Shown here one piece after another: positions 15,128 through 22,878 of a stretch of 32,580 bases of DNA. Each line of letters begins with the position of its first letter. Positions within the stretch are counted from its first letter, which is position 1. The position numbers were made by a program, and so were the translations under genes. The stretch comes from Acidobacteriota bacterium (GTDB lineage Bacteria > Acidobacteriota > Terriglobia > Bryobacterales > Bryobacteraceae): NCBI GenBank assembly GCA_021778335.1, contig JAJYCN010000019.1, positions 1 through 32,580 of the forward strand. Reading direction: 5' to 3'. The notes under the pieces are model-generated. The model made no database searches. It had not been told where the DNA came from and worked only from the letters and a program-made list of their open reading frames with translations.

Positions 15128-18100
15128 CTAAGATGCCGTCAGTTCCGGCGCCACACGCTCAGTGACGAAGGCCTCGATGACGTCTCCCGGCTTAAGGTCC
15201 GCGTAGTTGCGCAGCGTGATGCCGCACTCGAATCCCGCTTTGACCTCGCTGGCGTCGTTCTTGAAGCGCCGCAGCGAATCGACCTTTCCGGTGTGAACCA
15301 CGATGTTGTCGCGCAACAGGCGGACTTCACTGTCGCGCGTGATAATGCCGTCGAGCACCATGCAACCGGCGACGTTGCCGACCTTCGTGATGCGGAACAC
15401 CTGCCGCACTTCGGCGCGGCCCTTATATTGCTCGCGGAAGACCGGTTCGAGCATACCTGTCATGGCGCGCTTCAACTCGTCGGTCAGCTCGTAAATGATG
15501 GTGTGCAGGCGGATGTCGACCTTTTCCTGCTCGGCGACGGACTGGGCGTTTTTCTCGGGCCGGACGTTAAAGCCGACGACGATCGCGTTCGAGGCCGAGG
15601 CGAGCAGCACATCGTTTTCGTTGATGGCGCCGACTCCGGCATGGAGAACGCGGATGCGGACCTGATCGTTGGATAGCTTCTGCATCATCTCGGAGAGCAC
15701 CTCGGCGGTGCCACCGACGTCGGTCTTCAGGATTATGTTAAGCTCCTTGACTTCGCCTTCGCGAAGCTGGTCGTGCAACTGCTCGAGCGTGAGGCGCGCG
15801 CCGCGGCTCATCGCCTGGTCTCGGGCCTGGCTTTCGCGGTAGAGGACGATCTGTTTTGCCTTGGCGGTATCGGTGACGACCTGGAAGGAGTCGCCGACCT
15901 CAGGAAGCGAGTCCAGGCCGAGGACTTCGACGGGGATGGACGGGCCGGCCTCGCGCACCGGGCCGCCGCGGTCGTCAAACAGAGCGCGGACCTTGCTGAA
16001 AACGGAACCGCAAATGAAGTAATCGCCGACCTTGAGCGTGCCGTTGCGGACGAGCACTGTCGCCACGGGGCCGCGGCCCCGGTCGAGCTTGGCTTCGAGA
16101 ACCGCGCCGGTGGCCGGACGCTCAGGATTGGCCTTGAGATCGTTCATGTCGGCAACGAGCAGGATCATCTCAAGCAGCAAGTCGAGATTCTGCTTTGCCT
16201 TGGCCGAGACCGGCACCATGACGGTGTCACCGCCCCAATCCTCGGCGAGCAAGCCGCGATCCGCAAGTTGCTGCTTAATTCGCTCAGGCTGGGCTTCTGG
16301 TTTGTCGATCTTGTTGATGGCGACGACGATCGGGACTTTAGCCGCGCGGGCGTGGTCGATGGCTTCGAGCGTCTGCGGCATGACGCCATCGTCGGCCGCG
16401 ACAACGAGCACAACGATATCGGTCACCTTGGCGCCGCGCGCTCGCATCCGGGTGAATGCTTCGTGGCCCGGCGTGTCGATAAAGACGATCTTTTGGCCGT
16501 TCTTTTCGACGTGATAGGCGCCAATGTGCTGGGTGATGCCGCCCGCTTCGCGCTCGGCGACGTTGGTGAGGCGGATGGCGTCGAGCAGGGACGTCTTGCC
16601 GTGGTCGACGTGACCCATGATTGTGACCACGGGCGGCCGCTTGAGCAGGTCCACCGACTCTTCGGCGAGTTCGATGCCCTGCGTCGTCTCCTCTTCGTAG
16701 CTCAGCTTGTTGGTGGATGCGCCGAATTCGCGCGCCAGTTCCTCAGCGAGCTTTACATCGAGGGTTTGGTTGATCGTGGCGAAGATTTTCTTCTCGACGA
16801 GTTTCTTAATGACGAGGTTCGCCCTGACACCGAGCTTTTCGGAAAGTTCCTTGACGGTAATGCCTTCGGCGATGGTGATCTCGCGATCTATGGGTGGCGG
16901 TTCGACCGGCTGGTCGCGCCGGGTCGGCATGCGGAGCGAACGCTCCTCGGCTTCCTGGTCGCGATGGCGGACGCCGCCGCGAGCGACGGGCTTACCCTGG
17001 TGCCGGCGTTGCTGTTCGGCCGGAAGCGGGACAGCGGGTTCGATGCGGCCCGGCGTGGTCGGATGCAGTGGGCGCTGGCGGCCACGGGCGGAGGGGCCAC
17101 TGGGCATTCCGGGGCCTTGCCGCACGAGCGGCTGGCCGGGGCGCACGGGGCCTTCATAGATGGGACGGCCGGGTACCGGACTGCCGGGACGGGCGGCGGG
17201 CTGGCCAGGACGGGGCATGGCTGGGGTCGACCCGCGCAGCCGCGCCGCCAACTCTGGATTTGGCTGGACGGTCGGCCGCTGGGCCGGCTGACCGACGAGC
17301 CCCGTGCGGGCCGGGGCCCGCTGAGGCTGGCTGGGCGCCGCGGCAGGCGCCGCCGGAGACGGCGCACCGCGAGGGACGAGACGGCCGGGGCCGGCCGGGC
17401 CGGGTTTTACCAACGTTTGTAGGGAGCGCGGCGCGCCGGGCGCGGCGGCGGCCGGAGTTCCCGGCCGAGCAACAGGTTCAGCCTTCGCCACGGGCGCGGG
17501 TTGAGCCGGAGGCGATCCACCCGGCAGGGGCTGCCGGGGGCCGGAAAGGATCTGGCCTGGGCGCGGGGCCGCGGGGTGCGGCGTGGGGCGTGCCGGAATG
17601 GTCGTCCGCGGCTGGACCGGCATCGCTGGAAGCGCGGCGGGTCGCTGGCCGCCCGCCAACAATGGCGGACGCAGGGGCGCTGCCACCGGTTTGGCCGGTG
17701 CGGGAATTTCCGCTGAAGGGGGCGCCGGAGCCGTTGGCGGCGATTGAGCCACGACGGCGGGAGCCTTTTCCAGGGGAGCTTCCGGCGCCGCGGGAGGGAC
17801 GACGGGAGGAGCCGGCGGCACGGGCACCACAGCTCCGGGAGCGACGGTTACCGCGGGCACCGGCGGCGCCTCCTCGGCGGCCACTGGCACAGGCGGCGCC
17901 AATGCGGCCTTCGGATACGGTTCCTCGATCGGTTCGAGCGGGTGCTCGGGTTCCGGTTCGTAGGGCTCCTCGCCACCTTCGCCTGTCAACACGCGGCGGA
18001 TCTTCTCCGCCACATCCTCGTCAACGGAGCTCGAGTGCGTTTTCTTTTCGGTAACCCCGAATTCCGGCAGCAGGTCAAGAACGCGCTGAGGCTTGACCTC

Positions 18101-18142
18101 AAGCTCTCTGGCGAGCTCGTTGATTCGGATCTTCTTCATCAT
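15128..18142 (-). CDS. infB: Translation initiation factor IF-2
   Basis: IF-2 is the GTPase that places initiator tRNA on the 30S subunit and drives subunit joining. Domains in order: an IF2_N module (residues 1-55, [12 protein letters not shown]), an approximately 340-residue linker very rich in Pro, Ala and Arg, a second IF2_N module ([23 protein letters not shown]), and the G domain near residue 505 with [16 protein letters not shown] and NKIDK. Beta-barrel and C-terminal tRNA-binding domains follow. The 1004-residue length reflects the long linker (E. coli has 890). I use the ATG at 18142; a TTG at 18154, in the same frame, has a GAGGAG 3 bases upstream and may be the true start, adding four residues. 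It follows nusA by 33 bases. Confidence 0.96.
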   Translation of the reverse strand: MMKKIRINELARELEVKPQRVLDLLPEFGVTEKKTHSSSVDEDVAEKIRRVLTGEGGEEPYEPEPEHPLEPIEEPYPKAALAPPVPVAAEEAPPVPAVTVAPGAVVPVPPAPPVVPPAAPEAPLEKAPAVVAQSPPTAPAPPSAEIPAPAKPVAAPLRPPLLAGGQRPAALPAMPVQPRTTIPARPTPHPAAPRPGQILSGPRQPLPGGSPPAQPAPVAKAEPVARPGTPAAAAPGAPRSLQTLVKPGPAGPGRLVPRGAPSPAAPAAAPSQPQRAPARTGLVGQPAQRPTVQPNPELAARLRGSTPAMPRPGQPAARPGSPVPGRPIYEGPVRPGQPLVRQGPGMPSGPSARGRQRPLHPTTPGRIEPAVPLPAEQQRRHQGKPVARGGVRHRDQEAEERSLRMPTRRDQPVEPPPIDREITIAEGITVKELSEKLGVRANLVIKKLVEKKIFATINQTLDVKLAEELAREFGASTNKLSYEEETTQGIELAEESVDLLKRPPVVTIMGHVDHGKTSLLDAIRLTNVAEREAGGITQHIGAYHVEKNGQKIVFIDTPGHEAFTRMRARGAKVTDIVVLVVAADDGVMPQTLEAIDHARAAKVPIVVAINKIDKPEAQPERIKQQLADRGLLAEDWGGDTVMVPVSAKAKQNLDLLLEMILLVADMNDLKANPERPATGAVLEAKLDRGRGPVATVLVRNGTLKVGDYFICGSVFSKVRALFDDRGGPVREAGPSIPVEVLGLDSLPEVGDSFQVVTDTAKAKQIVLYRESQARDQAMSRGARLTLEQLHDQLREGEVKELNIILKTDVGGTAEVLSEMMQKLSNDQVRIRVLHAGVGAINENDVLLASASNAIVVGFNVRPEKNAQSVAEQEKVDIRLHTIIYELTDELKRAMTGMLEPVFREQYKGRAEVRQVFRITKVGNVAGCMVLDGIITRDSEVRLLRDNIVVHTGKVDSLRRFKNDASEVKAGFECGITLRNYADLKPGDVIEAFVTERVAPELTAS

Positions 18143-18175
18143 CAGGGGAAGCAAAGTCTCCTCGTAAGGCGCAGT

Positions 18176-19609
18176 TCAGCCGTTGCCGTGCCCGCCCTCC
18201 GGAATTTCCATCGTATCAGATCCCGGTTTTTCCGCCTCTCCGGGGCCTTCCGTGACCGCCACCGTCTCGCCGGCCGGCACGGATTCTTCTTCGAGCGGGG
18301 CGGCTTCCTGGGCGGGAAGGGCGTCCTCGGCCTGAGCTTCGGTCTCAAACTGGCGGTAATAGCGGTTCACGGCGGTCTGGATCTCGCTCACGGTTTCCGG
18401 GTCGATCTCGGGAATCGCCTCGAGATCCTCGGGCGTCATGGAGCCGAGCTTTTCCACCGTTCCAATACTGGCCGCGATGAGTTTGCCGGCGATGTCTTCA
18501 CTCAAGCCATGTTCGACGAGCGCGGAGACAGGGGCGCCTGGTACAACGAGCGCCGCCATCTGCGACTCGACTTCCTGGCGCTTTTCTTCCTCGCTCTTGA
18601 TGTCGATCTTCCAGCCGATGAGTTTCGCGGCCAGACGGACGTTCTGGCCTTTCTTGCCGATGGCGAGCGAGAGCTGGCTGTCGTCGACTATGACTTCCAT
18701 GTGCTTTTCGGCAGCGTTGAGAATCGCCACGCGCGAGATCTTTGCCGGACTCAGCGCTTTGGTGGCGAACTGCACCGGATCTTCCGAGTATTCGATGATA
18801 TCGATCTTTTCGCCGCGGAGTTCGCGGATGATAGACTGCACGCGCATACCCTTCATGCCGACGCAGGCGCCGACACAGTCGACATCGCGGTCGCGGCTGA
18901 GGACGGCGATCTTAGTGCGCTCGCCTGCTTCGCGGGCGCAGCCCTTGATTACGACGGTGTTGTCGTAGATTTCCGGAACTTCCTGCTCGAACAGGCGCAT
19001 GACGAGTTCCGGCGCGGCGCGCGAGACGATGACGCCGGCGTTCTTGCCGGTCTTGTCGACGGCCTTGATGACGCAGCGGACTCGGTCGCCGGCGCTGAAG
19101 CTTTCCAACTTGCTCTGTTCCTTCTTCGGCAGACGCGCTTCGGTCTTGCCGAGGTCGGCGATTAGGTCCGGGCCTTCGACGCGCTTGATGACGCAGTTCA
19201 CCAGTTCGCCGGTGCGGCCCGAGTATTCGGAGAAGATGGTTTCGCGTTCGGCCTCGCGGACCTTCTGCAGGATGACCTGCTTCGCGGTCTGGGCTGAGAT
19301 GCGGCCCAACCCCTCGGTCGGTTTCAGGACCCGGATCTCGGCGCCGGCTTCTGCCGAAGGATCGATCTTTCGCGCCTGATCGAGCGTCAGCTCGTTCACG
19401 GGGTCTTGCACTTGCTCGACCACGCGCTTGACGGCGAAGATTTCGAACGCGCTGGTTGCGTCGTTGATCTCGACGATAAGATCTTCGGTGGTGCGGAAGT
19501 GTTTCCGCGCGGCGACGATCATCGCATCCTTGACCGCGTCGATGACGATCTGCGAGTCGATTCCCTTTCCCTTACTCAGAATTTCGATGGATTGAAAGAT
19601 AGTTCCCAC
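18176..19609 (-). CDS. nusA: Transcription termination/antitermination factor NusA
   Basis: NusA binds RNA polymerase and nascent RNA to modulate pausing, intrinsic termination and rRNA antitermination. The 477 residues give the standard order: an N-terminal polymerase-binding domain (IDAVKDAMIVAARKHF), S1 (GELVNCVIKRVEGPDLIADLG), and two KH domains (CVGMKGMRVQSIIRELRGEKIDI and LSLAIGKKGQNVRLAAKLIG). A helix-hairpin-helix-like C-terminal part (residues about 370-440) and an acidic tail end it. The start is GTG at 19609; a GGAG about 12 bases upstream is the nearest ribosome binding site. It lies 40 bases after rimP. NusA represses its own operon in some bacteria, which is relevant to the hairpin upstream of rimP. 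Confidence 0.96.
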   Translation of the reverse strand: MGTIFQSIEILSKGKGIDSQIVIDAVKDAMIVAARKHFRTTEDLIVEINDATSAFEIFAVKRVVEQVQDPVNELTLDQARKIDPSAEAGAEIRVLKPTEGLGRISAQTAKQVILQKVREAERETIFSEYSGRTGELVNCVIKRVEGPDLIADLGKTEARLPKKEQSKLESFSAGDRVRCVIKAVDKTGKNAGVIVSRAAPELVMRLFEQEVPEIYDNTVVIKGCAREAGERTKIAVLSRDRDVDCVGACVGMKGMRVQSIIRELRGEKIDIIEYSEDPVQFATKALSPAKISRVAILNAAEKHMEVIVDDSQLSLAIGKKGQNVRLAAKLIGWKIDIKSEEEKRQEVESQMAALVVPGAPVSALVEHGLSEDIAGKLIAASIGTVEKLGSMTPEDLEAIPEIDPETVSEIQTAVNRYYRQFETEAQAEDALPAQEAAPLEEESVPAGETVAVTEGPGEAEKPGSDTMEIPEGGHGNG

Positions 19610-19649
19610 GTTGGATGAAAACTCCGATGCTTGGCCTGTTGTTTGCGAT

Positions 19650-20126
19650 TTACCAGTCGAACTTCAGGTTGGCTTTCCGCACCTGGTCGAGCGGGAGCGT
19701 GGCCGTGTTGCCCGCACCCTCGTCGACGGTGATGCGGCCTTCGCTGCAGCCGCCGATGATCCCGGTCCAGACTGTTTTGCCCTCGACCGGCTGCCGGAGG
19801 ACGATTTTTGCCTTCTGTCCCGTAAAGCGGCTGAAGTCGGCGGCACTTTTCAAGGGGCGCTCGAGCCCCGGAGAACTCACTTCCAGCGTGTAACGTCCGC
19901 CCGGGATGACGTCCTCCATGTCCAGCACCGTACCGACCTGCAGAGACATGAACTCGCAGTCGGCGTGGGTGACCCCAGCGGGCTTGTCGATAAAAATGCG
20001 AAGTACTCGCTGGCTGCCCGAACCGAGCAACTGGGTCTCCACGATCTCAATGCCCTCGGGCGCCGCCGCGCGCGTGGCAATTTCCGTCACGCGGGCCGTT
20101 ATCGCCTCCCGGGTCTCATTCGGCAT
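19650..20126 (-). CDS. rimP: Ribosome maturation factor RimP
   Basis: RimP binds the 30S subunit and promotes assembly around protein S12. The 158 residues carry the family blocks RVLRIFIDKPAGVTHADCEFMS, VIPGGRYTLEVSSPGLERPLKS (the strongest RimP signature) and a C-terminal SH3-like domain ending in LDQVRKANLKFDW. It is the first gene of the array. A GAAGGA site lies just before the ATG. Upstream lie an intrinsic-terminator hairpin and a -10-like element, so expression of the entire array could be set by read-through here. Confidence 0.95.
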   Translation of the reverse strand: MPNETREAITARVTEIATRAAAPEGIEIVETQLLGSGSQRVLRIFIDKPAGVTHADCEFMSLQVGTVLDMEDVIPGGRYTLEVSSPGLERPLKSAADFSRFTGQKAKIVLRQPVEGKTVWTGIIGGCSEGRITVDEGAGNTATLPLDQVRKANLKFDW

Positions 20127-20145
20127 GGTCCTTCGCCTTCATTCC

Positions 20146-20171
20146 AAATAAAAAAGTGGGCTTTCGCCCAC
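20146..20171 (-). terminator. Intrinsic terminator or attenuator in the rimP leader
   Basis: On the minus strand GTGGGC, GAAA, GCCCAC forms a 6-bp GC-rich stem closed by a stable GAAA tetraloop (20156-20171), followed directly by TTTTTTATTT (20146-20155). This is a textbook Rho-independent terminator, 20 bases before the rimP ATG. It either ends transcription from the upstream HisKA gene or acts as an attenuator for the rimP-nusA-infB array. Confidence 0.8.
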
Positions 20172-20194
20172 CTTGTGTGTTTACGCTTGCCTCC

Positions 20195-20200
20195 AGTATA
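20195..20200 (-). promoter_or_regulatory. -10-like element upstream of the rimP leader hairpin
   Basis: TATACT (5 of 6 to consensus) on the minus strand. A start about 7 bases downstream would place the terminator hairpin roughly 17-32 bases into a leader of about 62 bases. The -35 position 16-18 bases upstream holds only weak matches such as CCGTGA. Confidence 0.4.
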
Positions 20201-20278
20201 ACGCAGTCGTGGGACGTCACGGGCAGTTGAAGATCAAATGCCGCGCGCGATCTTAGGCCGCTTGCGAAACGCGAGCGT

Positions 20279-20572
20279 TCAAGCCGCTTCCGGATGCGCG
20301 GCGCGTTTAACGTCGCGTACGGCCCGGGTAAGCAGCAGATCGGCCTCTGCCACAAGAACTTGAATCTTTCCGAGCATTTCCCGGGACCGGGCCGGCGCGT
20401 TCGCGCCCGCCATTTCCAAGTAGTACGCGATGGATTCAATCTCACTCAGCGGCTGGCGCAGATCATGAACGAGTTCATTGACCAGCGTCTCCGCCGCATT
20501 CCAGTTGAATCCCTCCGCCCTTGCTTTGGTCCTGTCTTCCAACCCCGTCCCCACCGGCATCACAGTCGACAT
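20279..20572 (-). CDS. Stand-alone HisKA (DHp) phosphoacceptor-domain protein
   Basis: A 97-residue protein consisting of little more than the helical hairpin of a histidine-kinase dimerisation/phosphotransfer domain. His36 lies in VHDLRQPLSEIE, a good match to the H-box (consensus HELRTPL), followed by a long helix YYLEM, a short turn and a second helix (REMLGKIQVLVAEADLLLTRAV). No HATPase_c domain follows in any frame on this strand, so it cannot phosphorylate itself as a normal kinase. I chose ATG 20572 because GGAGG lies about 10 bases upstream; the frame stays open to 20635. It has no response regulator beside it. It could be a phosphorelay intermediate, a dimerising modulator of other kinases, or a degenerate remnant. 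It lies directly upstream of the rimP array, separated by 152 bases. Confidence 0.7.
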   Translation of the reverse strand: MSTVMPVGTGLEDRTKARAEGFNWNAAETLVNELVHDLRQPLSEIESIAYYLEMAGANAPARSREMLGKIQVLVAEADLLLTRAVRDVKRAAHPEAA

Positions 20573-20744
20573 TCCGTATCCGCCTCCGGCGCTCCTGTCC
20601 CGTAGAACGGAGCTAGCCACCCCTTCAAAAAACAAGGGGCTTCCGTTTTATAACCCCAACGGCAGGGCCGGGTCAAGTGTATTTATCCTGTAGTCAACGA
20701 AAATACGTGCCGCAACGTCTCATATTTTCAGTGCCTTTACTTTC

Positions 20745-22451
20745 ATGCGGCTAAGGTTCTGGGACGGGCAAAAAAAGATTCCGATCCTAGCACTCGCTGT
20801 TCTAGGAGTACTAAACGGGCAGGAGCCTGGGACGGCGAATTCCGCCACAACGGTGACGAATGAATCGGTGCAACCGGCCGATATTTCGGGTTCGGTATCA
20901 AGTATGCGCGACGGAAAACCACTGTCGCGAGCGTCTGTGGCATTGAAACCAGAAGATTCCGGCTTGAGAGCTTACAGTGATACCACCGATACACAGGGGC
21001 GGTTTCTCTTCCCCGGGGTGGCGCCGGGCCGGTACTCGATCGAGGTGGCGCGCGACGGCTACCTGAACGCGACGGCGGGTTGGTATGGAGACTACCGGTT
21101 CCCGCCGATTTTCACCGTGCACAAAGGAAGGGACATAAGCGGCCTGGTGTTCCAGCTCTACCCCTGGGGAGTGATGTCGGGGCGTATCGCGTTCAACGAC
21201 GCAGAGGCGGCTGTGGGCGCCGAAGTGACTTTGTTCCGCGACACGTGGTGGCGGGGGCGGCATGTTTATGCGATTGCTGGCCGGACAACGACCGACGACC
21301 GAGGTGAGTATCGGATGCACGGGTTGGAGCCAGGCTCCTACGTGTTGTCGGCGGCGTGGAAGAAGCCGGTGCTGGTGAAGGGAGCCAAGGAGGAGCCGCG
21401 GAGGGACGCGCAAGGGCGCCCCCTGCCGGATGAAGACTACGCGGTGACGTTTTATCCGGATGCGCGGCGGTTGGTCGAAGCGGTGCCGATTCAGCTTGGC
21501 TACGGCGAGAACGCAACGGGAGTGGATATTTTTCTTACGACGGCGCAAACCGTGCGTATCGGGGGCCGGGTGAGGAGCGGACTGAGCGGAGTGGCGGTAA
21601 CGAACCCGAGCCTCACGTTGCGCCGGACGGGCGCCGACAATACTGCTGCGATTGCCGTGCCTGCGAACATCGAGACCGACAAGAACGGGGAGTTCCATAT
21701 CTCAGGCGTGGTGCCGGGCTCATACTATCTGATCGCCGAGGACAGCGAGGACGGCAAGCGTTTGCTGGCGCGGCGGCTGATCACGGTGGGCGAGGATCCG
21801 ATCGCCAATATCGACATGCTGGTTGTGCCGGCGCAGAAATGGTTTGGCCGGGTTTCAGATCTCGAGGATCCCAGCGCGCGGCTCGACAAACTGCGGGTTG
21901 AGCTCGATCCGCGTGACGAGACGGCACAACCCGTGGAGGCACAGGTGCGCGAGGATGGCGAGTTTTCGCTGGATTTCATGCCCGAGGCGGTGTACGACGT
22001 CTACGTGAAGGGACTGGGAGATGGAACGTACGTGAAATCCGTGACCGCGGCGGGGACGGATCTGCTGCAGAGCGGTGTTTCGGCTCCGCCGGGCGCGGCG
22101 CCGGCGCCGATGCAGATTGTGCTTTCACGGCAGGGGGCCGAGGCGATCGGGGCCGTGATGAACGCGGACCGTACGGTGGCGCCCGGAGTGAACGTCGATC
22201 TGATTCCCGATCCGCCGGCCGGGCGCTATCAGGACTACCAGGAATCGTATTCGGACGAGTACGGCAATTTTCACCTGACTGGCATCGCGCCGGGACGCTA
22301 TCTGCTGCTGGCCTGGGCCGGAGAGCCGCCATGCGACATCTACGACCCCGAAAGACTCGACGATTGCCGCGCTTTCGCGGCGAGCGTGACGCTCAGCGGG
22401 GCAGCCAACACGCCGGTGTCACTGCTGCTGGCTGCACCGCCGTCGCAGTAG
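20745..22451 (+). CDS. Exported protein with repeated carboxypeptidase-regulatory-like domains
   Basis: A 568-residue protein with a basic N-terminus and a hydrophobic segment ([15 protein letters not shown]) that looks like a signal peptide. The rest is a chain of beta-sandwich modules of the CarboxypepD_reg/CnaB kind, each ending in a DxxGxFxxxGxxPGxY turn: [58 protein letters not shown] and [19 protein letters not shown] are four clear copies. There is no catalytic motif. Such proteins are abundant in Solibacter-type genomes and are thought to be surface-associated or adhesive; the role is not known. There is no clear ribosome binding site, and a TATTTT -10-like element lies 16 bases before the ATG. 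msrB follows by 34 bases. Confidence 0.8.
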   Translation: MRLRFWDGQKKIPILALAVLGVLNGQEPGTANSATTVTNESVQPADISGSVSSMRDGKPLSRASVALKPEDSGLRAYSDTTDTQGRFLFPGVAPGRYSIEVARDGYLNATAGWYGDYRFPPIFTVHKGRDISGLVFQLYPWGVMSGRIAFNDAEAAVGAEVTLFRDTWWRGRHVYAIAGRTTTDDRGEYRMHGLEPGSYVLSAAWKKPVLVKGAKEEPRRDAQGRPLPDEDYAVTFYPDARRLVEAVPIQLGYGENATGVDIFLTTAQTVRIGGRVRSGLSGVAVTNPSLTLRRTGADNTAAIAVPANIETDKNGEFHISGVVPGSYYLIAEDSEDGKRLLARRLITVGEDPIANIDMLVVPAQKWFGRVSDLEDPSARLDKLRVELDPRDETAQPVEAQVREDGEFSLDFMPEAVYDVYVKGLGDGTYVKSVTAAGTDLLQSGVSAPPGAAPAPMQIVLSRQGAEAIGAVMNADRTVAPGVNVDLIPDPPAGRYQDYQESYSDEYGNFHLTGIAPGRYLLLAWAGEPPCDIYDPERLDDCRAFAASVTLSGAANTPVSLLLAAPPSQ

Positions 22452-22485
22452 CGGATTCGCGGGACAATGGCTACCAGGAGAAGCG

Positions 22486-22878
22486 ATGGAGAAGATTGTC
22501 AAGTCAGATGCCGACTGGAAGAAGAGACTGACTCCCGAACAGTATTACGTCACACGGCAGAAGGGGACAGAGCCTCCGTTCACCGGCAGGTACGCCGACG
22601 AGCACGCAGAAGGGACGTACCTGTGTGTGTGCTGCGGGGCGCCGCTGTTCAGCTCGGAGACGAAGTTTGAGTCGGGCTCCGGGTGGCCGAGCTTCTGGCA
22701 GCCGCTTTCCGAGGACAGTCTGCGGGTGGTGCGGGATACCACTCACGGCATGGTCCGCACGGAGGTGCTGTGCGCGCGATGCGACGCGCACCTGGGGCAC
22801 GTGTTTCCCGACGGTCCTCGGCCGACCGGTCTTCGTTACTGCATGAACTCGGCCTCGCTCGATCTGAAGAAAAAATAA
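22486..22878 (+). CDS. msrB: Peptide-methionine (R)-S-oxide reductase MsrB
   Basis: MsrB repairs the R form of oxidised methionine in proteins. The 130 residues contain the two zinc-binding Cys pairs (Cys47/Cys50 in CVCCG and Cys96/Cys99 in CARCD), the substrate pocket [11 protein letters not shown], the GHVF motif with its conserved His, and the catalytic Cys119 in RYCMNS. There is no signal peptide, so it works in the cytoplasm. An AGGAG site precedes the ATG at normal spacing. It may be co-transcribed with the exported repeat protein 34 bases upstream. Its stop codon directly abuts the stop of the acyltransferase gene on the other strand. Confidence 0.95.
   Translation: MEKIVKSDADWKKRLTPEQYYVTRQKGTEPPFTGRYADEHAEGTYLCVCCGAPLFSSETKFESGSGWPSFWQPLSEDSLRVVRDTTHGMVRTEVLCARCDAHLGHVFPDGPRPTGLRYCMNSASLDLKKK

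Noticed and set aside
16066-16081. 16-bp GC palindrome in infB
   Set aside because: Short, all G/C, and explained by codons for the conserved RGRGPVA segment of IF-2.
17000-17900. Low-complexity Pro/Ala/Arg stretch that might be a repeat array
   Set aside because: It is the in-frame disordered linker of IF-2; I see no regular unit length or conserved spacing.
15773-19165. Several long plus-strand frames (up to 549 codons) opposite infB and nusA
   Set aside because: Both minus-strand genes are unmistakable. The plus-strand frames show low-complexity Arg/Gly/Ala or Asp/Val sequence and no ribosome binding sites.
20629-20648. CCCCTT/AAGGGG hairpin with A-rich loop upstream of the HisKA gene
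   Set aside because: Only six base pairs with an 8-base loop and no T-tract on either strand; not convincing as a terminator.
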